This document shows positions 1-11,912 of a stretch of 64,000 bases of DNA, one piece after another. The stretch lies in assembly GCA_022393335.1 (NCBI GenBank), contig JAJEKB010021880.1, positions 1,216,433 through 1,280,432 on the forward strand, given 5' to 3'. The translations under genes were made by a program, and so were the position numbers. Numbering within the stretch: position 1 is the first letter of the stretch; the number at the start of each line of letters is the position of its first letter. This DNA is from Macrotrachela quadricornifera. Lineage: Eukaryota; Rotifera; Eurotatoria; Philodinida; Philodinidae. The notes under the pieces are model-generated. The model was not told the DNA's origin. It ran no database searches and was given only the letters and a program-made list of their open reading frames with translations.

Positions 1-959
1 ACAATTATAGTAATAGTATATCTTTTACATCACTTATATACGTCAGAAGATTCTATGTCCGCATTTCAAGATAAGAATAAAAAAAGATCTGAATCTCTAA
101 CAATAAATTATTTTCGTTGGGAATTTTCTCTGTGAAAAATTTCAAGTCGATATTCAAAAATTAATTTTTCTTTTGTGTTCCTGAAGGAAACCAAGGAATT
201 CTGCGAGAAGATACCGTACAAATGCGATATCTCGAATCTGAGGAGGTATGGGTCCAAACTCTTTTCCGAGTATTCATAATTCATTAGAGACTATATGATA
301 CACATAGTTACAACTGAAAAGTAATTGATCGGTTGTAAGTTCCTCTTTATAAACTAAATTCACTTGTCAGTTGTATAACTTCATGTTAATGTATTGTTGG
401 CAATTTATAGCGTGTCACATGAGCGACTATTAAATGAGCTAAGCTCCCCAAAAATCTCTTTTTTGTCCTTAAATAATATCGTAGTGGAAAACTAAAGTGA
501 AATTTGCAATCAACACATAGAATAGCATCGAGTAATACGCAACAAAATGAATTTCATAATAAAAATATTCTTTCAAAAATACAGCAACGAACTGTCATAG
601 GTGCTTTTTGCAGAATTTTTTTGCCGAAAAAAGTAATTTATTTACTCAATAATGGTTCTCTAAGTGGAAAGTAATCATTCCTAAACGATAAAAACTCGCT
701 TATCAACACGTGAGTTACATGGCTACTTACTCTGCGAAAGTTCCTCACTGTATTTTGTTATCTGGACAGATGCTCTAAGCTAGTTAAACTGGAAGAAATC
801 TCGAATATCTAGTTCCCATCGGAGTATATCATCACGAACGTTAATACCTACTATTTTCTAATATTAATTTTGAATTTTCTAGATCTAAAAAGGTAATCAG
901 AATTAAGTTAAATACGAGATCATTTTTTATATATCCAACAGCATCAATCAATATATTCA
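1..959. other. Upstream flank of GCH1, no gene seen
   Basis: AT-rich DNA with no open frame that looks coding. It should contain the promoter of the GTP cyclohydrolase I gene starting at 960, but I see no core promoter element I can defend. Confidence 0.5.
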
Positions 960-3900
960 ATGGCTAGCGAGAATGATAAACATGTAGACGAAAGGTATGG
1001 TTTATCTTTTATAATTGTTCTGTTGTTTAAAGTAATCAATATTTTTAATCATCGATCGTACGAAGAATAAAGGAAAGGTGCATCGGCTTTTTTGCCCTAC
1101 TCTACAAACGAGTTTTTTTTTTAATTCAAGAAGGCAGTGCCATCAGAAAAGAGGCGAAGCGAAAAATTTTTTGAGAGATATTTAAAATATTAGATATATT
1201 TTGTCAATAGACTCCATGAATATCATTCTCGAGAAGATTACATGATATAATATAATTCGATTATCTTAACCAACAAAAGAGCTGTTCATTCGTTTTTATT
1301 GTTTCTCATTCGTTGACAGTAATTATTTTTTCCTAAAAATTAGACGTGAAAGTGTCTTGTGTATTCTTCATTTTGATCGTAATCTTCTTTGGTCCGCTAG
1401 TTAATCATACATTTCTTATAATAAATGTTTTTCTAAATGATATTTCAGATGCTTAATGGCAACAAGTAGCTCATTAAGAATTGTTATTTCAGTATTTTCT
1501 TACGATATCGTTTCATATCTATTTGTTCACAACTAATGTTTTTGCTTGAAAACTGTTATGAAAATCTCTTTGGACAATTATAACTGACCCTGTAGTTATA
1601 TTATTTCCTGTTTTCGCAATATAGAGCTATAACCAAGTGAAATTATGTGCATATTTGACACTGAACTATTTCCTATTTTCTTCGAGCAGCATATTTTATT
1701 CGTATACTGCCAAAGCTTTTGTTGTAAAACATTTCTCATTTATAGTTTTCAAGGTATTTGTAAAAGATACGATCACCCCTCAAACTGAGACTTGTTATCC
1801 TTAGCGGATAGAGCTCGCTGAGTTGTATCTGCTAAGGATAACAATTCTCAGTTTGAGGGTGATTACGTCTTTTACAAATATCCTAGTTTTCATTAGATAA
1901 TGCTATCCAGAATCATTCTTTTAATGCCGAACTATTGTCCATTTTAAAATATAGTGCCCTCCACCGTTTTTTGTATGACTCAAGTATACACTCACCTAGA
2001 GACTTGCGATTTTCGCAAATGGATAAAACACGCCAGGAAGCATTAGTCTCTAAAAGAGCCATGGATTAGTATTAATTTGAAAGTGCTGTATTTTCTAAAT
2101 TTTTTAAAGGCTTAGCTATGATATTATGATCCTCCAATATTGTTTTAATTCTTGTACTGTGAATGGGAAACTGAAGCATTTCCGGCCCTCTTGCACAGGC
2201 TTGACTTCCACAGCTGTTTTAGTTCTATAGATAAATAATTTTTACTGAAGATCATTAATCTTATCTGCTAATTTGAGTAATCTGAAAGCAGATGTAAATA
2301 TAAAATAATAGAGTCCATTGAAGTGTCATAATCTTATAGCTAAATCTTTGAGAGATTTAGAAAATGCAATGTTTTCAAATTAAGATCAGTTCTTACCTCT
2401 TTTCTAAATTTATATCTCGTGATATGTTCTATCGATCAGTGAATAATACTATATTTTGAAATGGACAGTAGAAAGTTCACGATGAAACACATTCATATAA
2501 AGATCGCACAACTTCGTGAAAATAGAGGAAAAACTAGTCATCTAAACTCTTGTATGGAATGCTACCGGTTTATTCGACAAAGATATTATATTTTACTATT
2601 AGAAAAGTGATGGATTTGTTAAATTGGGTCTATCGCAAGCAACGAAAATTGAACGAGATATTGACAAAATACTAATGTTGCAATATTTCGTTAGTCATTC
2701 GTTATTTTAGTGAAAGAAATTTTATAAGCCAGTTCAGTGTATATGGTATACTAATGGCCAATGTGTCCAAAAAATCTTTTTCAAAATGGGTAGTGAAAGT
2801 TAGCGAGAGTCAAGCATTACAAAGAATATTTTATGACAGTCGCAAGGTAGATAAAGTACGGATTAGAGCCCTGCAGATTGTAGATAACCTGCCCTGCCCG
2901 GCCAGGGCAGGGTAGGGCAAAGTTGCGAAAATTTTTACAGAGTAGGTTGCAGGTTATATATGTCGTAACCTGTCAACTTGCGACAAAATTTACATATCCG
3001 ATATTGTTAACATCTTTTCTAAAGTTATATCTAAAGAAAGAAATAGAGGTAACCTGATAATCCAATTAAAGTGTATTTCAAGATATTTAACAGAAATAGA
3101 GGGATTCCCATGGACGTATGAATCCAAAACATTTCATCATTTTCGTGAATTTTCTGTCGAAAACACGAAAAAAGAGGCGATTTGATTGGCGAACCGGACA
3201 CGGAAATTGATGCATTCAAAGTCTGTTAGTCAAAAGGAACATTTTAATAAAACAAATGAAATCAATTTGATTTTTGAATAAAATTATGGAATTATATTCA
3301 TGAAAATTTCTATTTTAATCAAGAAATCTGAAAAATACCAATATTTATGTTCATTCCATCATTCTAATATATTTCTTAGTTCTTCTAGTCCGTAGATTGC
3401 AAAACTATTCTTTATACATATAGCTGCTTAAACGCATGTTCATTTTTCTAATTTTGACTTGTATATTATACTTTTCTACATTTTCATCATAAACTACTCT
3501 CTCAAATATCATCAACAATCTTAGTCAGATTTTCGTGCTTGTAAAGTATCATATATGTCACTTTCAGAAATAGATGTTGAACGAAAAAAGAAGATAATCA
3601 TTAACTCTGGATGAGGTCATTGATATTTTGACGATTAAAAATTTTCGGGATACGGGGCATTACTTTTTTGCCTTATCTTTGAAACCAAGTGAATGAAATT
3701 ACATATAAAATTGACACAAAAGTTTCGATTTTTTTATAATGTCAGACAAAGCAGGACAGGGTAGGCAGGCTGCAGGTTGCCAAAATATCAGCAGGGCAGG
3801 GCAGGGTACAAAAAAATTCACAGAGCAGGGTAGGTTACAGGTTGCCAAAATCGCAGCAGGGCAGGTTATAGGTTGTTAGAATACCTTAATCTGCAGGCCT

Positions 3901-6900
3901 CTAGTATGGATTGAAATCGATACAAAGAAGTACTGAGAAAGTTTTTCAAAACTTACAAAAGTTATCAGGTCACAGACCGTCCCATAAATGCAAAAAAGCC
4001 TTGCCCATACATCTCTAGACTGAAGAATCTAACAGAAAAAATGCATCGTTGTAGCAACAAACTGAAAGTACAGTTTCTCCTTTATCCCCGATAATAATGT
4101 ATATTGACTAATTCATATCGCCGATGTGTAACGACTTTACGCACAATGTGCGCTTATATAAGTCAGAAGGAGAGACAGAACAATAGAGAAAGGAGTAGGA
4201 GATATCAGTTGAGAGTAATATCATTATCGGCACAATCGGCAACGAAGGAAAGAAAATAATATTCGAATATCGTTTGCTTTCGATACTAGTAGTGCTGAAA
4301 TTTTTCTGTAGAAAAAATGAATCTATCAGAGATGTCCATCGCGCCGCTGACGCGCCGCTGCCGTGCCGCGGCCGCGGTTGGTGACGCGGCAGCGGCAGAT
4401 TTTTTTTTTAGATTATCGCGGCACGGCATATCACTCATAATGGCGGCGCGGCAGAGGCTTTTCATGTTTTTAGCCACCGCGGTAGCGACGCGGCTCGATT
4501 TTTTTGCAGAAATTTTATCTGTAATTCTAAAAAATATCCAACCTCAGACGTGAAATTAAACTCCAAAAAGTCGCATTTTTTCTTCATGTAGTGACAGCGG
4601 CAACGTTTTTAGTATGTCGATGTGCAGAAGCACCGTGGCACCATGTATTTTATATAATACTGCGACGTGGTAGCTTACGATTTTATACCACAGCGGCGCG
4701 GCTGCGGCGCGGCACCTTTTGATTTTATACCATGGCGGCGCGGCCCCAGCAGCTGTAAAAGACCGCGGCGCGGCAGCGGCAGATTTTCAGCCGCGATGGA
4801 CATCTCTGGAATCTATTACATGTCCTAGCCTATCACAACCAGGCACAGATGAATGCAAACTCATGACATTCATTTTGCTAGTACCATAACATGTAAATGT
4901 CTAGTAATTTGTGATGATCGTAACGAATCATCATATGTTGCATTAACATGAGAGATTTTGTCAATGCTATGATATATGAAACAAGCTGTGACAAGTTGAC
5001 ATGGATAGACCATGATGATCGTTATAAAGTTGTTGATCATGTAGCAAAAGAACAGCTCTGAACTGACTAGGGGTTTTCATCTCTTTTCTATAGTTTTATA
5101 TGTCTCGATGAGATGAGCCATCAAAATGCACTATTTATTATCTTTTTCCTTCTTATTTTCAAGAATAAAAACTTACATTGTCATCGTATCTCAACAAAAA
5201 AAAAACATCACAAACTTTTTAACTTTTAAATGATTTCATTAGATTACGTGTATAAAAATTCCATGGACGAAGAAATCATTGTTTTAAATAGTGTTTATCA
5301 TTTTTTAGTGGTGATATAGTTGATATTTCAAGACGTTCATCATCTACATCTAGCACGACCACCACTGATGTTCCTGTTCGTAATCGTCGATTGTCTGTAT
5401 TCAACGACCGAGCTCTTCGAGAAGACGCTACGAAGATTGCACAAGAGCGCCGTGTGCAGAATCTTTCTGATAGCTATAAGACTATTCTAGAAAGTGTTGG
5501 CGAAGATCCTACACGACAAGGTGAGCATTAGACATCTGGAGAAGCGTCGTTTTTTTGTTTTCAACTAAATTGAAGAGCGAATAATTTCAAAAATTTTAAA
5601 ACTTAAATACTGAACCAATCGTTGAAATAGATATTTTCTTTTTCAAATAGAAAGATCAACATTTGTTGATACAAACTAAGAAAGTCTAACGAGATAAGCA
5701 AAAGATGCATCATTGTGCGCGAAGAAAACTAGTTGCACTTTTCGAATTATTCTGTACAAAGTATAATTCGGCTTTGCTCATAGGCATTATTTGCTTGACC
5801 TATCTCAAATAGTATTATTCTTATAATATAATTCAATTTGCTTTAAAAGAATTGATAAAGAAAGTTTGAAAAGAACTCAAATTTAAAGATTGTTTTAGAA
5901 CTTCAAAAACTTTACTACTATTCGTTCAAATATGAAAAAAATTAGCTAATAAAGATTTTCTGTTCTACCATAGTTAAGAAGAAAAATATTATTTATCATT
6001 TTCTTTGTAAACATGGCAATTCTCTTTTATAGCATATAAATAGAAGATTCTAAAGTTTTTTATTTGAAAAGTCGGAGATTTATAAGCGTCTCATTTAATA
6101 AAATATTCTTTTCTCTATTGAACTATGTCTGTCAAACTTAAATGGATTAGGCTGATTAAAACAACGATAATGTATATCTCTCAAAATAATGTGAGCTTCT
6201 TTCGGCATGACTCAACTATATCAGACAACAAATTCTTAAGTTTCTTCAATGTTGTCGTAGATTTAACTTCTTTATGATAACCAAAGATAATATTGATATA
6301 TTCATAGGCTTACTAAAAACACCAAAACGGGCGGCTGAGGCAATACTTTTCTTCACTAAAGGATATGAACAATCTGCTGCTGATGTCGTAAAAGATGCCA
6401 TTTTTGATGAAGAATGTAATGAAATGGTTGTGATCAAAGATATTGATATTTTTTCTCTCTGCGAACATCACTTGTAAGTATTTCTAGTCAAATTAAAATC
6501 TGTTCAGTTATGTTAGAGAAATATATTTTCAAGAAATTTCAGATTTACATATTCAAACATTAGGAAGATCAATAGAATCTGCTATTTCTTCCTTACCTTC
6601 GATGGACTCGTATAGAACTTGATAGTGTCTAATGGAACTCTTTATATTCTAGGAGTTACAAAAGTTCAATGAATGTGTACATAGTATTGGAGTCTAGTGT
6701 TCTCTTTTGATGATAGCCATCTACTTATCTCTGCTTTGTTATTCTTTCTTTTAGTACGATTTTCGAAGCCGATAAATGTTTCTATTATTATGTAGTTGTG
6801 ACAGTGATAAATTTGAACGTTACAAAGAAGTTTGTCACAATGGAAATTGAGACTCAAAATCTCTATTATGCTCATGCCTACTTGAAATACATGCTATTCA

Positions 6901-9482
6901 ATGCATGATTTTTGTCTCCATTTGTTAATGATAATAGTCCCTATCCTTAAAACCAAGAGGGTATCATTTGATAACCAGTGAATACATTGGTCAACAAATG
7001 AATCAGAGTTTCATTTGATAGAAAATTTCTTTGTACGAAAGTTTTGAAGAGTAAATTGTTTCATATATTAATTTGGAACAAGGACAGAGGAAGTTGTCAA
7101 GCTGGACTGCAATGCATCAGTGCTACTCTGTCTTGTAAAGGATACTTAAACTTCGGTTATTAGTATTTTAGTAAATGTTTGATCGTATTGACTACTTTCG
7201 AGAGAACTCGTCATACTTGTGTTACGCCATTTGCTCATTAGATCTTATGATTGTTTCTTTTGTAATGAAGATACCTTTCATCAGTAGGTCTTCATAGCTT
7301 TTTATATGTTATTGATATGAACTTAGTCAATTCAGATAATAATTAAAAAAAATTGGTAGAACAAGAAGATTCATCTGATTATTAAACAGAATTGATATTA
7401 AATTTTAATCTGCTATATAGAGTACCTTTCTTTGGAAAAGTGTCTGTCGGTTATTTGCCTAACAAGCGCGTCATTGGGTTAAGCAAAGTGGCACGGTAAT
7501 ATAATATGAAACATAATGTGTATATAGAGTTAACTTTTATTATTCAATTAGAATTGTGGAAGTATTCAGTCGACGATTTCAAGGTTAGAAAATATACTCT
7601 TTTCTTTTTGTTTTCATTAGTTATTGATGCTAAATGAATATTATGCTGTTGTTTATAGTTCAAGAACGATTAACTCAACAAATAGCGGAAGCGATTGAAG
7701 AAGTTGTTCAACCACGTGGTGTCGGTGTAATGATTGAATGTGTGTAAGTTATGGATCTTGAAATATTAAAAATAAATGCTTTAATTAATCAGTAAATTTG
7801 ACTATATATGCAATTCAAAACAAACTTTTATATTTAGTCATTTTGATCAACAAAACTAGAGAAAAACTTCTAAGATGATATAACATGATTACGAAATAGA
7901 ACTTCGAATAAGCCGATTCATAGACTGTTATTGGCCGAGAGGTTCGAGAAGACTAACTTGAGACTAGTCGGTAGTTTTGTTCAATGGTTAGACTTCTTTT
8001 TCGAAATTTTTAATTTTTATAGATTGATATCTAGAAAAGATTTTCAAATAAGAACTCTAACTAACGAATGTTACGAAATTTCTTAAAAAATTGAAATAGC
8101 GATTGTAATAGTCAGTGGATAATATCCACAAGAGTCACATCAGGCATGTGATGCCTCATACTTGTTTGTGACAGTTTTTAATAGAAAAGAAGATATCAAA
8201 ACTACTATTACACCGGAATTCTATAAAAAAAAAAAGAAAACTACGAATTTTATGAAATTAAATATAAAGGATCAATCTTGACATGATTTCGGCTCAGTTT
8301 CAATGAACCTGAGATCAGAACTGAACCTAGATCGGCTGGAGTATATATGACCATTGAGTATTAATAGAGCTAGCATACGCTGGTTATCTTAACTAGAGAC
8401 GAACCTGCAAACAACTCTTTTTTAGTCAGTAGTTCGGTTAGGACATTAAGTTTGTGTCTGTGATAGTTTATGCACAAGTGCAAAGCTAAGATTTCATTGT
8501 ATCAGATCACAAGCTACTTTTAAAATGAATTTTGAAAACTTAGCTTATTTTTTTTTAATTTTGTAATTCTACAATAGTAGCATCGATTTTAATATTTTCC
8601 TTACAAAGTACTGATGAGGTTAAGAGTAATTAAAACTGATTAAAAAATTGATTAAATCCATCATTCAGCTTAGTAAATACGATTCTATCTCTTATAAATA
8701 TTTTGTTTACTTTTGTTAAAAGTTTCGTTCCTAGATTATTCAGTAGTCTAAATTAGTTAGATTTCACAGCTTGCTGTTTTTCATTAGTCTAGGGGTTATT
8801 GTAAACTAAAAGAATGGGAGTGATTACATGTTCACATAAGCCAAGCAAAGTCGCTTTGATCGAGATTGAAACCGTCTCTGTCATTGTTAATTGAAAACAT
8901 GAAAAACTCAAAGAAAATGAGAACTCAATCAAGCAATACAAAAGTGATTCCAGATCATGAATTCTGCTGTTGATTCTTTGAAATTTTTGACAACTAAGAA
9001 TTGATTCCCTAAACTTACTTCCGTTCATCCGAGAGCATTAGAACAGATTTTTTTTCCTTGACAGTAATGAATTAGACAATCAATATGAAAACAGTTGAAT
9101 AAATATAGAATTATGCAGCTATTTGCATTTGAATCAGCAAATATTCATACAGAAAACTCAAGTATTCGATAAATGTTTTCTTATTTCATGTAAATTCTAA
9201 AGTTTCTGTTTGTCAAAAAGATTGTGATTCAATCAGAATAGTTACATTTTGAAAAAGCATTGTTTTTTTTTAAATTCCTTACCAACTAAGTCTTCAAATA
9301 TTAGATTGAAAATTATTTTCTCAAAAGCATATTATCATTATTTTAGACATATGTGTATGGTGATGCGTGGTGCACAAAAGACCAATTCACGCACAATAAC
9401 GTCGGCTATGCGCGGTGCCTTTCGTGAAGATCCAAAAACACGTGAAGAATTTCTTACCATTGGTCGTAACAGTCCTTTCTAA
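960..9482 (+). CDS. GCH1: GTP cyclohydrolase I, seven exons
   Basis: Converts GTP to 7,8-dihydroneopterin triphosphate, the first step of tetrahydrobiopterin synthesis (cytosolic, homodecameric in the family). Exons inferred from frame and GT/AG borders: 960-994, 5309-5520, 6308-6473, 7421-7495, 7552-7583, 7659-7743, 9347-9482. Together they give 741 nt, 246 codons plus stop, with every junction in phase; human GCH1 is about 250 aa. The zinc ligands are present: Cys134 and His137 in CEHH, and Cys205 in HMCMVMRG. They align with human Cys141/His144/Cys212 at a constant offset of 7. Other family signatures are [32 protein letters not shown] and [11 protein letters not shown]. Residues 1-45 are Ser/Thr-rich and not conserved, which is usual. 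Introns 1 (4.3 kb), 2 (0.8 kb), 3 (0.9 kb) and 6 (1.6 kb) are long beside the 56- and 75-nt introns 4 and 5. Intron 1 carries transposons; in introns 2, 3 and 6 I see no further gene. The identification is very secure; exact borders are inferred without transcript data. Confidence 0.95.
1751..1884. repeat. Inverted repeat (hairpin) in GCH1 intron 1
   Basis: Arms of about 60 bp (1751-1810 and 1826-1884) are complementary with only a few mismatches around a 15-nt spacer. The arm core reads AAACTGAGACTTGTTATCC on the left. This could be a small MITE or a palindromic duplication; no target-site duplication is clear. Confidence 0.75.
2864..3903. mobile_element. Non-autonomous hAT-type element (1040 bp)
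   Basis: Terminal inverted repeats start TAGAGCCCTGCAGATT on the left and, on the opposite strand, TAGAGGCCTGCAGATT on the right. They are flanked by an 8-bp duplication with one mismatch, GTACGGAT (2856-2863) and GTATGGAT (3904-3911). An 8-bp duplication with TAGAG-type termini points to the hAT superfamily. The sub-terminal regions on both sides carry repeated GCAGGGCAGGGTAGG/CAGGTTGCCAAAAT motifs. No transposase frame is present, so it would need a partner in trans. It sits inside GCH1 intron 1. Confidence 0.85.
4327..4808. mobile_element. GC-rich hAT MITE with perfect 8-bp target duplication
   Basis: Begins CAGAGATGTCCATCGCG and ends with its inverted complement (CGCGATGGACATCTCTG). It is flanked by the identical 8-bp duplication GAATCTAT at 4319-4326 and 4809-4816. 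The 482-bp interior is built from GCGGCGCGGCAG-type motifs on both strands and is far richer in G+C than anything else in the window. No credible coding frame; the small open frames across it are by-products of the GC repeats. The intact duplication suggests a comparatively recent insertion into GCH1 intron 1. Confidence 0.93.
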
Positions 9483-9863
9483 ACATTAATCATTAATTTT
9501 CTTTGTTGCATCATTTTTTTCATTGTATACCTTAATTTCGCACACTTTATTTTTTTAATTTCGCTTATTTGTAAAAGAAAGAATCACTCATTTAAAAAAA
9601 TGCTTATGCATTTGGTAAACTAATCACAAAGCACTATTAGATCAGCAATGAAATAACGTGCTTCCTTAAAAGAAACTTGATTAAAGTAATCATAAGTGAG
9701 AAATGCGAACACTTTGTAAATTCAGTATTCTTTTGGTTCAAACCTTTCTCTTTTCCTATTATTTTCACGAAAAAGCTTAGCAAAACTGACGATTGACGAG
9801 AGCAGTTTCTCAACTGTTTAAAAGCTTTAGACTCTATCTTTTCACCATAGATAAAACTCAGTA

Positions 9864-10223
9864 AGACTAAGATAATTCTAAGTGTGTTCGTGTCCATAGA
9901 CTTTCTTTGCCGATATGTCGTCAAAACTACATTATAATAACAGATATTTTTCTCATTATTGAAAAGTTTTGTTTTTTGTTTATCTAAATAATTCTAAAGT
10001 ATTCTTTATACAGCTAGCTCTGTCATAGCTTGTTCTCTACAGTAATATTACAGAAACTATCTATTACTAGAGATAAATATATAAAGAATATTCTAAAATT
10101 ATTTAGATGAAGAAAAAGAAACTTTTCAGTAATGAGAAAAATACCTGTTGTTATAATATAGTTTTGATGATATATTGCCAGAGAATGTTCATGAACATAA
10201 ACGCGCTTCGGGGTACCTTAGTT
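9864..10223. repeat. Large imperfect inverted repeat 3' of GCH1
   Basis: Arms of roughly 145 bp (9864-10010 and 10079-10223) pair around a spacer of about 68 nt. Matching blocks include TTTTTCTCATTA, GAAAAGTTT and ATCTAAATAATT on one arm and their complements on the other. It is probably a foldback element or MITE. No clear duplication at the ends. Confidence 0.7.
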
Positions 10224-11912
10224 TCATTGTTCCCGTAATTTACTTTTGATGTTTACTGTATGAACTTCTTTTGTCTTTTAATACAAATTCTCAACAGTTA
10301 GCTAATAGTTTTTGTGTATTCAAAAAGTGAGTACACTCTAGAATTGATCAATGTATCCGTCCGTCCATTTACAGGATAACTCTTCACAACTACATTCAAT
10401 TGAGCTAAAGTTTTGTGTACAGAATTGTTTCAACAATATCTCGGTCGAGTTCGCAGATGAGAAGGATCCGTCATGAAATAGCTGAGTTATCGAAAAAATT
10501 GTCATTATTCACCAAACCATCCCTGATAGATACATGAGGTTACCTATGACCATAATCTCGCTAGATAAAAGCCCAAATTCATTCTAAAATAATTCCTCCT
10601 ACTCAGTTTTCTAAGCTGAGCACGGATCTGAAGTTGGTTACTGTAATTTATAGAAATATAATATCACTGTGGAAGTTGAGTCAATGATCACTAAATAGGA
10701 TCGCCTACAGTGTCGTTCATGCTAATTTGGTTTCCCAGGTTTTTTATTCTTATACTTTAGTGATAATAGATGTGACTTGATGACACCTATGTCTTGTAGA
10801 AAAATAAGCCTAGGATACCGTGCACCAGGTAAGGAAAATTCAAAATATCACCTTCTGGAGTGTGATATTGCTTCGAATTTACACAGCTTTTGACTTCTAG
10901 CACTTCTTTTATCTCATAACTTGCTCACTTGAGTAGAGTGAATCTGTAGACTTAACTGTTTTCTGTCCAATTGAGATGTTCTAGAGGACAAATGGCCAAT
11001 TCGTTCATGAGATATGGTCAAAATGTTAAGCATAGACTGCAAATAAATAGTTTTTAGACAATTCGATCAAAATCAATTTCTCATCAATTCTTTTTACTTT
11101 CTGAAACACACATAAAACTCGGATTTAAATCCGAGGTTTTCACATTTATTTATCAAATGAATTTTAGTTACATGAAATATTCATATTTATTAATTTATCC
11201 TTGGTTTTAAAGTAATTATTTGGTGTTCTTTCTTACTTCTTTTATTTAAATAATAAGTAGTTTTAATCCAAGTGCGTAACGTTAGTTGATCACTTGAAAT
11301 ATTATCTATATTATTCATATCTAGTTTTACATTAATTAACTAACTACAGTTTCGTTTATGTAAGTCTAATGTCGTTTTTCTATCTTTTTTTTTAAATATA
11401 GTTGTTGTAATGATATTCTTATCATATAGTTTATACCTAATCAATTTTGGAATAATTTGATATAGCCAATATTTTGTTCAGAGTTTAGCAAATTTCGCAG
11501 TACTACAAATGTAAGTTTGCTTTGTTCTTATTCAAGATACAACTTAATAATTAGTCGACCATATTTCTTCTTTCTTGTTTGGAAAAATTCTTTTATATAA
11601 AGTAAGAAGACTCCTAATTTCAAGCTTTGACTATGTAAAATTGGAAAAAAAAAATAACTTGAAAAAGTCAATAAGTATATTTATTCAGCTCTTTTAGCGA
11701 TCTTCATGAACTTCTTATCGTTACATCTATTCAACTGACTCGATCAATATTGAATGTATATAAATTGTTTGCTTTTTTTGTAGAAAGCATTTTCATTCGT
11801 GTAGTTTCATGAGCAGCAATAAATCATAGTAAGTACAAAAAGTAATAATTTCAGACGCTGTCAATGCATACATCAATAAGTTTAAGACAAAACTAAAAGG
11901 CATAAATAAAAA
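10224..11912. other. Intergenic, no gene seen
   Basis: Space between the convergent 3' ends of GCH1 and the SLC43-like gene. AT-rich with no coding frame that resembles a protein and no repeat with defined ends. Confidence 0.5.

Noticed and set aside
4286..4553. Overlapping open frames on both strands rich in Ala/Arg
   Set aside because: They arise from the GC-rich repeats of the hAT MITE.
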